From assembly GCF_000154285.1 (NCBI RefSeq), contig NZ_DS483474.1, forward strand, positions 62,001-126,000: 64,000 nt of DNA. Direction: 5' to 3'. The position numbers were made by a program, and so were the translations under genes. The stretch comes from Amedibacillus dolichus DSM 3991. GTDB lineage: Bacteria; Bacillota_I; Bacilli_A; Erysipelotrichales; Erysipelotrichaceae. Below the pieces are notes generated by a model. That model was not told the DNA's origin. It was given only the letters and a program-made list of their open reading frames with translations, and did no database searches. Every line of letters begins with the position of its first letter. Positions within the stretch are counted from its first letter, which is position 1. Below are positions 61,019 through 64,000 of this stretch, piece by piece.

Positions 61019-62192
61019 GTCCCTTTACCAATCCTTGTTCTTTTATTTGCTCAACTGATTTTAAAATTTCATGATATAAACGCTCTGTTTTATCTAATCC
61101 ACACACTGTTTGCAACACATATTCGATTCCCTTCTGTTGTCGAAGCATTTTGAGCTTTACTGCTTCCACATCGCTTGGTTCATCAAAATAGAGTGCTTTT
61201 GCAATGGTATCTATAAGTGTTTTCGGATAAATACCATGCTTCAAAGCCATTCTACATGGTGCAATTAGACGATCTTGTGGTCCAAGCTTTCGAATTGGAT
61301 CTTTCCCATGACGAATCACTTTATCTACAATCGTCCAATCACAATACTTGGCACGTGCTTTTTGGGAAAATTCCATTTGTTGTTTTTCATCTACACCTAA
61401 CTCGGCGACTAATATTTGATTGATTTCTTTATATGCATCATCTAATAAAGCACTAATTTCTAAACTGTTGGCAGCTTCTGCTAGAATTTCATATCCTAAT
61501 AAATATCCGCTATAAGCAATTACTGCATTGCTTGTATTGTTGGTATACATTTTTTGTGTCAAGAAGTTACCAAATTCATCTAATAATTCAACACATTGGA
61601 TTTTGGGAATCGCTTCTTTTATTCGTGAACCGTCGATTGGTAAGTACCAAAAGTTTTGTACCCAAACATCTTGAGGATAAAGCTTTGCTAATTCTTCATC
61701 TGGTTGTGTTGCTGTACGCATTAAAACAGCTTCAGAAACACCGATGAATTCCTCAAATAAGTTCTTATTCTCTTCATTCAAAAACTTCAACATAGCTGTT
61801 TTAAAGGTATTTGCCGCATCTCTCCAATTTTCACAAACAATGATATTCTTTATCTTTTTTTGAATACCAAACCGATTGAAAATATCAGCTAAACTTTTTG
61901 CTACATCTGTTAGGTGATTCCCACCTACCGATACAAATGCGATATCCGATTCATAAAACGTATGATAGATACTTTCTTTTTCATCAAATAAATATGCTTT
62001 AATATGTGTAACATCACTATCAAGTGATTCATCTCCCAACACATGAACATGATATGTTTTCTTTTCATTCAAAACAGATACAATAGGCTCATAAACATCT
62101 ACAAATGTAATTTCAAAATCGCTTAAATATAATAATTGACCTAGAAACCCTCTGGCGATTTTCCCTGCTCCAAATAGAATTGATTTTTTCAT
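61011..62192 (-). CDS. Mannitol-dehydrogenase-family protein, paralog A
   Basis: 393 residues, near the length of MtlD. Rossmann motif ILFGAGKIARGFLGQLLYL, then FVDVYEPIVSVL. Substrate domain motif KMYTNNTSNAVIAYSGYLLG (about 215-234): the K-x4-N-x2-H site reads K, N and Asn in the place of the His. GHE-type end. AGGAGGAAATA before ATG. Lies 86 bp downstream of the KDPG aldolase gene. With paralog B it may form a two-step or heteromeric oxidation; substrate unknown. Confidence 0.8.
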   Translation of the reverse strand: MKKSILFGAGKIARGFLGQLLYLSDFEITFVDVYEPIVSVLNEKKTYHVHVLGDESLDSDVTHIKAYLFDEKESIYHTFYESDIAFVSVGGNHLTDVAKSLADIFNRFGIQKKIKNIIVCENWRDAANTFKTAMLKFLNEENKNLFEEFIGVSEAVLMRTATQPDEELAKLYPQDVWVQNFWYLPIDGSRIKEAIPKIQCVELLDEFGNFLTQKMYTNNTSNAVIAYSGYLLGYEILAEAANSLEISALLDDAYKEINQILVAELGVDEKQQMEFSQKARAKYCDWTIVDKVIRHGKDPIRKLGPQDRLIAPCRMALKHGIYPKTLIDTIAKALYFDEPSDVEAVKLKMLRQQKGIEYVLQTVCGLDKTERLYHEILKSVEQIKEQGLVKGHE

Positions 62193-62253
62193 TATTTCCT
62201 CCTAGATTATTTATTCAAACTGCGTAATCAGAAACCTTGCTTATTTGTGTTTT

Positions 62254-62281
62254 TAAAAAGAAGAGGCTGTTAGCCCCTTTA
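62254..62281 (-). terminator. Hairpin after the KDPG aldolase gene
   Basis: Minus strand: GGGGCT-AAC-AGCCTC (one mismatch) then TTCTTTTT. It begins immediately after the TAA of the aldolase gene, so it may reduce expression of the dehydrogenase genes further down. Confidence 0.65.
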
Positions 62282-62926
62282 GTTTTCTTTTGCGATTTTT
62301 GTAAATACCTGTGCACGCCTTGTCAGCTCTGCATAGTTTTCTTGAGCTATCATTCCCTTATCAAGCAGTCTTCCGCTAATCCCTGCCGAACAATATCCGG
62401 CCTTCAAGAAATCAGCATAGTTTTCTTCATTGACACCGGCTGCTGCCATAAATTTTACATGATTGATCGGGCCTTTGACATCTTTAAGATATTTTAAACC
62501 AAGCCAGCCTGCCGGAAATACTTTTACAATATCTGCGCCGGCATCATGCGCTTGTAAAATTTCAGTTGGTGTTAAAGCCCCGGGAATGGAAACCAAACCT
62601 AATTCCTTGGACTTTTTTATTACCTCTAAATTTACATTCGGAGATAAACAAAATTCTCCTCCTGCTTCCTTTGTTGCAACTACATGCTCAACACATGTTA
62701 CCGTTCCCGAACCGATTTTCATATCCGGAAAGTTTTCTTTTAACATCTTTATTGCTTGTCCTGTTTTTGAAATTGCGCTCGGATCAGCTTGATCAAATGT
62801 TACTTCTGCCATCATAATTCCACCTGCATGCAACGCAGTAATTAAGTGCAATAGATCATCGCCATAAATTCCTCTGCAAATGACTAGTGTTTTATGATCT
62901 TCAATGAATTTTACAACCTCATTCAT
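62279..62926 (-). CDS. eda: KDPG/KHG aldolase
   Basis: 215 residues, trimeric TIM-barrel aldolase that splits 2-keto-3-deoxy-6-phosphogluconate (or the galactonate/hydroxyglutarate analogs) into pyruvate and a triose phosphate. Motifs: VICRGIYGDD (about 15), EVTFDQADPSAI (about 40, the catalytic Glu), GSGTVTC (about 77), and the Schiff-base lysine in DIVKVFPAGWLGLKYLKDV (about 137). MAAAGVNEEN follows. Between the PTS IIB and dehydrogenase genes; it suggests that the imported sugar acid or ketose is dehydrated to a 2-keto-3-deoxy intermediate. Confidence 0.9.
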   Translation of the reverse strand: MNEVVKFIEDHKTLVICRGIYGDDLLHLITALHAGGIMMAEVTFDQADPSAISKTGQAIKMLKENFPDMKIGSGTVTCVEHVVATKEAGGEFCLSPNVNLEVIKKSKELGLVSIPGALTPTEILQAHDAGADIVKVFPAGWLGLKYLKDVKGPINHVKFMAAAGVNEENYADFLKAGYCSAGISGRLLDKGMIAQENYAELTRRAQVFTKIAKEN

Positions 62927-62940
62927 AAATTCTCTTCCTC

Positions 62941-63414
62941 CTATACATATTTAGCAACATCTTCTTCTGAATCCGAAACCACTACTCTAAAAAACACCTT
63001 AATGTTCTTATCAATTAAATTTCTTAAATCTTTATTTTCTGCTTCACTCGTAGAAATATTTTTATACAATGTTTTTCGTCCGGCTTTAGCACCAATTCCA
63101 CCCACATTTACAAAATCCAATTTGATTCCCGCATCAGTTAATGCTACTAGGGCTTGTGGTGTTTTCACAAGAATGAATTCTTTTTTTCCATTATCCTCAC
63201 CATTCAAGTATTCAATCGCATCTTGTGTATTTAAAATCTTTAAACTGATTTTAGCCGGTACACTTGATTTCATAATCATTTGAATAAACGTATCTTTAGC
63301 AACTCCATCATCTACAATAACGACTTCATTAGCCGAAGCATGTTGAATCCATTGTGTCATCACCTGTCCATGAATCAAGCGATCATCTATTCTTGTCCAT
63401 ACAATTTGTTTCAT
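62941..63414 (-). CDS. PTS mannose-family enzyme IIB (third PTS locus)
   Basis: 157 residues, His15 in RIDDRLIHGQV as phosphorylation site; NVGGIGAKAGRKTLYKNIST is the family block. It most resembles the IIB at 6750. IIA, IIC and IID are not in the window and are expected beyond 64000 if the locus is complete. The ATG at 63414 has GGAGAATATT before it and overlaps the hydroxyacid dehydrogenase gene by 32 nt. Confidence 0.92.
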   Translation of the reverse strand: MKQIVWTRIDDRLIHGQVMTQWIQHASANEVVIVDDGVAKDTFIQMIMKSSVPAKISLKILNTQDAIEYLNGEDNGKKEFILVKTPQALVALTDAGIKLDFVNVGGIGAKAGRKTLYKNISTSEAENKDLRNLIDKNIKVFFRVVVSDSEEDVAKYV

Positions 63415-64000
63415 AATATTCTCCTTTTTCTATCCCAAAGAATTCTAAAATATGATCTACTGCACAGCTTGTCATCTTGTTAATAGCCTCCACACTAACA
63501 GCTGCGGTATGAGGGCTTAGCACCACATTATCTAATGCCTGAAATTTTTCATTGATATGCGGTTCTCCATCAAAAACATCTGTTCCATATCCATATATTT
63601 CATTATTTTCCAATGCTTCAAGTAATGCTTCTTCATCAACCAAAGATGCACGTGCGGTATTGATAATAACAGTATTTTTATTCATCAAACCAATTTCTTC
63701 TTTTCCTATAAGAGGAGTGCCATCAGGATTTCCCGGAGCATGCAACGTAATAATATCTGCTTTTTTAAATATTTCCCTAGGCTCTAATACTTCAATATTA
63801 TTTTCTTTACAATATGCTTTATCTAAGTACTTATCATATCCCAAGAAATGGCAATCAAATCCTTTTAAACGTTTAATCACTTGGCGCCCGATGGCCCCTA
63901 AACCAATCACACCAATCGTTTTATGGCACAAATCAAGTCCTGTTTCTTTTTTCCATTCCCCTTGTTTTAAGTTTGCATCTACATTAGAGATATGGCGAAT
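63383..64000 (-). CDS. D-2-hydroxyacid dehydrogenase family, C-terminal part
   Basis: The reading frame is open to the right edge, so the N-terminus is missing; about 205 codons are visible. The NAD motif is IGVIGLGAIGRQVIKRL, followed by LGYDKYLDK. Then ITLHAPGNPDGTPLIG, VIINTARASLVDEEAL (catalytic Arg and the following Glu), and the catalytic-His region NVVLSPHTAAVSVEA. This is the pattern of phosphoglycerate and hydroxypyruvate/erythronate-type dehydrogenases. With PTS IIB and KDPG aldolase downstream, it is probably part of a sugar-acid pathway. Confidence 0.85.
   Translation of the reverse strand: MRHISNVDANLKQGEWKKETGLDLCHKTIGVIGLGAIGRQVIKRLKGFDCHFLGYDKYLDKAYCKENNIEVLEPREIFKKADIITLHAPGNPDGTPLIGKEEIGLMNKNTVIINTARASLVDEEALLEALENNEIYGYGTDVFDGEPHINEKFQALDNVVLSPHTAAVSVEAINKMTSCAVDHILEFFGIEKGEYYETNCMDKNR

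Noticed and set aside
63264-63286. TTTCATAATCATTTGAA, resembling the PRD operator motif
   Set aside because: It lies inside the IIB coding region at 62941-63414 with no promoter context; most likely chance in AT-rich DNA.
1-64000. tRNA or rRNA genes
   Set aside because: I looked for clover-leaf arms and rRNA-like stretches in the gaps and saw none that I can support.

Overview
The window reads as a chromosomal segment of a low-G+C Gram-positive anaerobe (Bacillota), most likely of the Erysipelotrichia type. The reasons are AGGAGG-type ribosome sites, LPxTG/sortase pili, spoVT and rqcP, a pyrophosphate-dependent phosphofructokinase gene, three mannose-family PTS loci, a cre-like site, and the rnmV-rsmA-ispE housekeeping cluster. 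The class assignment is inference; no rRNA or tRNA gene is visible.

Layout. 1-2.5 kb: 5' part of pfp, then a type IV abortive-infection toxin-antitoxin pair (abiEi-abiEii) bracketed by near-identical 28-bp repeats. 2.7-3.5 kb: a YdcF-like membrane protein. 3.5-12.2 kb: a large minus-strand sugar/polyol operon (aldolase, zinc dehydrogenase, a fused PTS IIC-IID, IIA, IIB, short-chain dehydrogenase, GntR regulator, P-loop kinase, then a PfkB kinase behind a hairpin) with a divergent RpiR regulator. 12.3-16.7 kb: a GlpA/GlpB/DUF1667-type flavoprotein operon with a divergent LacI regulator. 16.8-27.3 kb: a second PTS operon (IIA, IIB, IIC, IID, zinc dehydrogenase, aldolase, AraM-like glycerol-1-phosphate dehydrogenase, AraL-like HAD phosphatase), divergent from a PRD/EIIA regulator, an epimerase and an unknown small protein. 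The promoter gap holds a family of related palindromes and a consensus cre site. 27.4-29.6 kb: ispE, rsmA, rnmV. 29.6-31.1 kb: an IS200/IS605-type element with an intact TnpB and a truncated TnpA.

31-36.3 kb: a membrane XRE regulator, a secreted 3D-domain protein, an undescribed four-gene envelope locus (two paralogous bitopic proteins, a lipoprotein, a thioredoxin-like protein), and a decayed serine recombinase. 36.9-43.8 kb: housekeeping genes (hisJ-like, yitT, rqcP, spoVT, ubiB, metK) plus small remnants. 44.6-55.9 kb: a sortase-assembled pilus operon with a 2575-residue repeat adhesin, major pilin, class C sortase and minor pilin. It is headed by an Rrf2-type regulator gene interrupted by two in-frame TAG codons and preceded by a 111-bp segment bounded by perfect 17-bp inverted repeats. 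56.1-58.4 kb: pheA and an aminotransferase. 58.5-64 kb: a third sugar-acid/polyol cluster (transaldolase-like enzyme, two mannitol-dehydrogenase paralogs with altered active sites, KDPG aldolase, PTS IIB, a hydroxyacid dehydrogenase cut by the window edge).

The genes describe a host-associated fermenter that imports several phosphorylated hexitols, ketoses or sugar acids, oxidises them, phosphorylates some to bisphosphates and cleaves them to triose phosphates. The most notable signals are the pilus locus control region, the IIC-IID fusion, the coupling of glycerol-1-phosphate dehydrogenase to a PTS operon, the unknown envelope locus, and the paralogous dehydrogenases that lack the family's active-site histidine.
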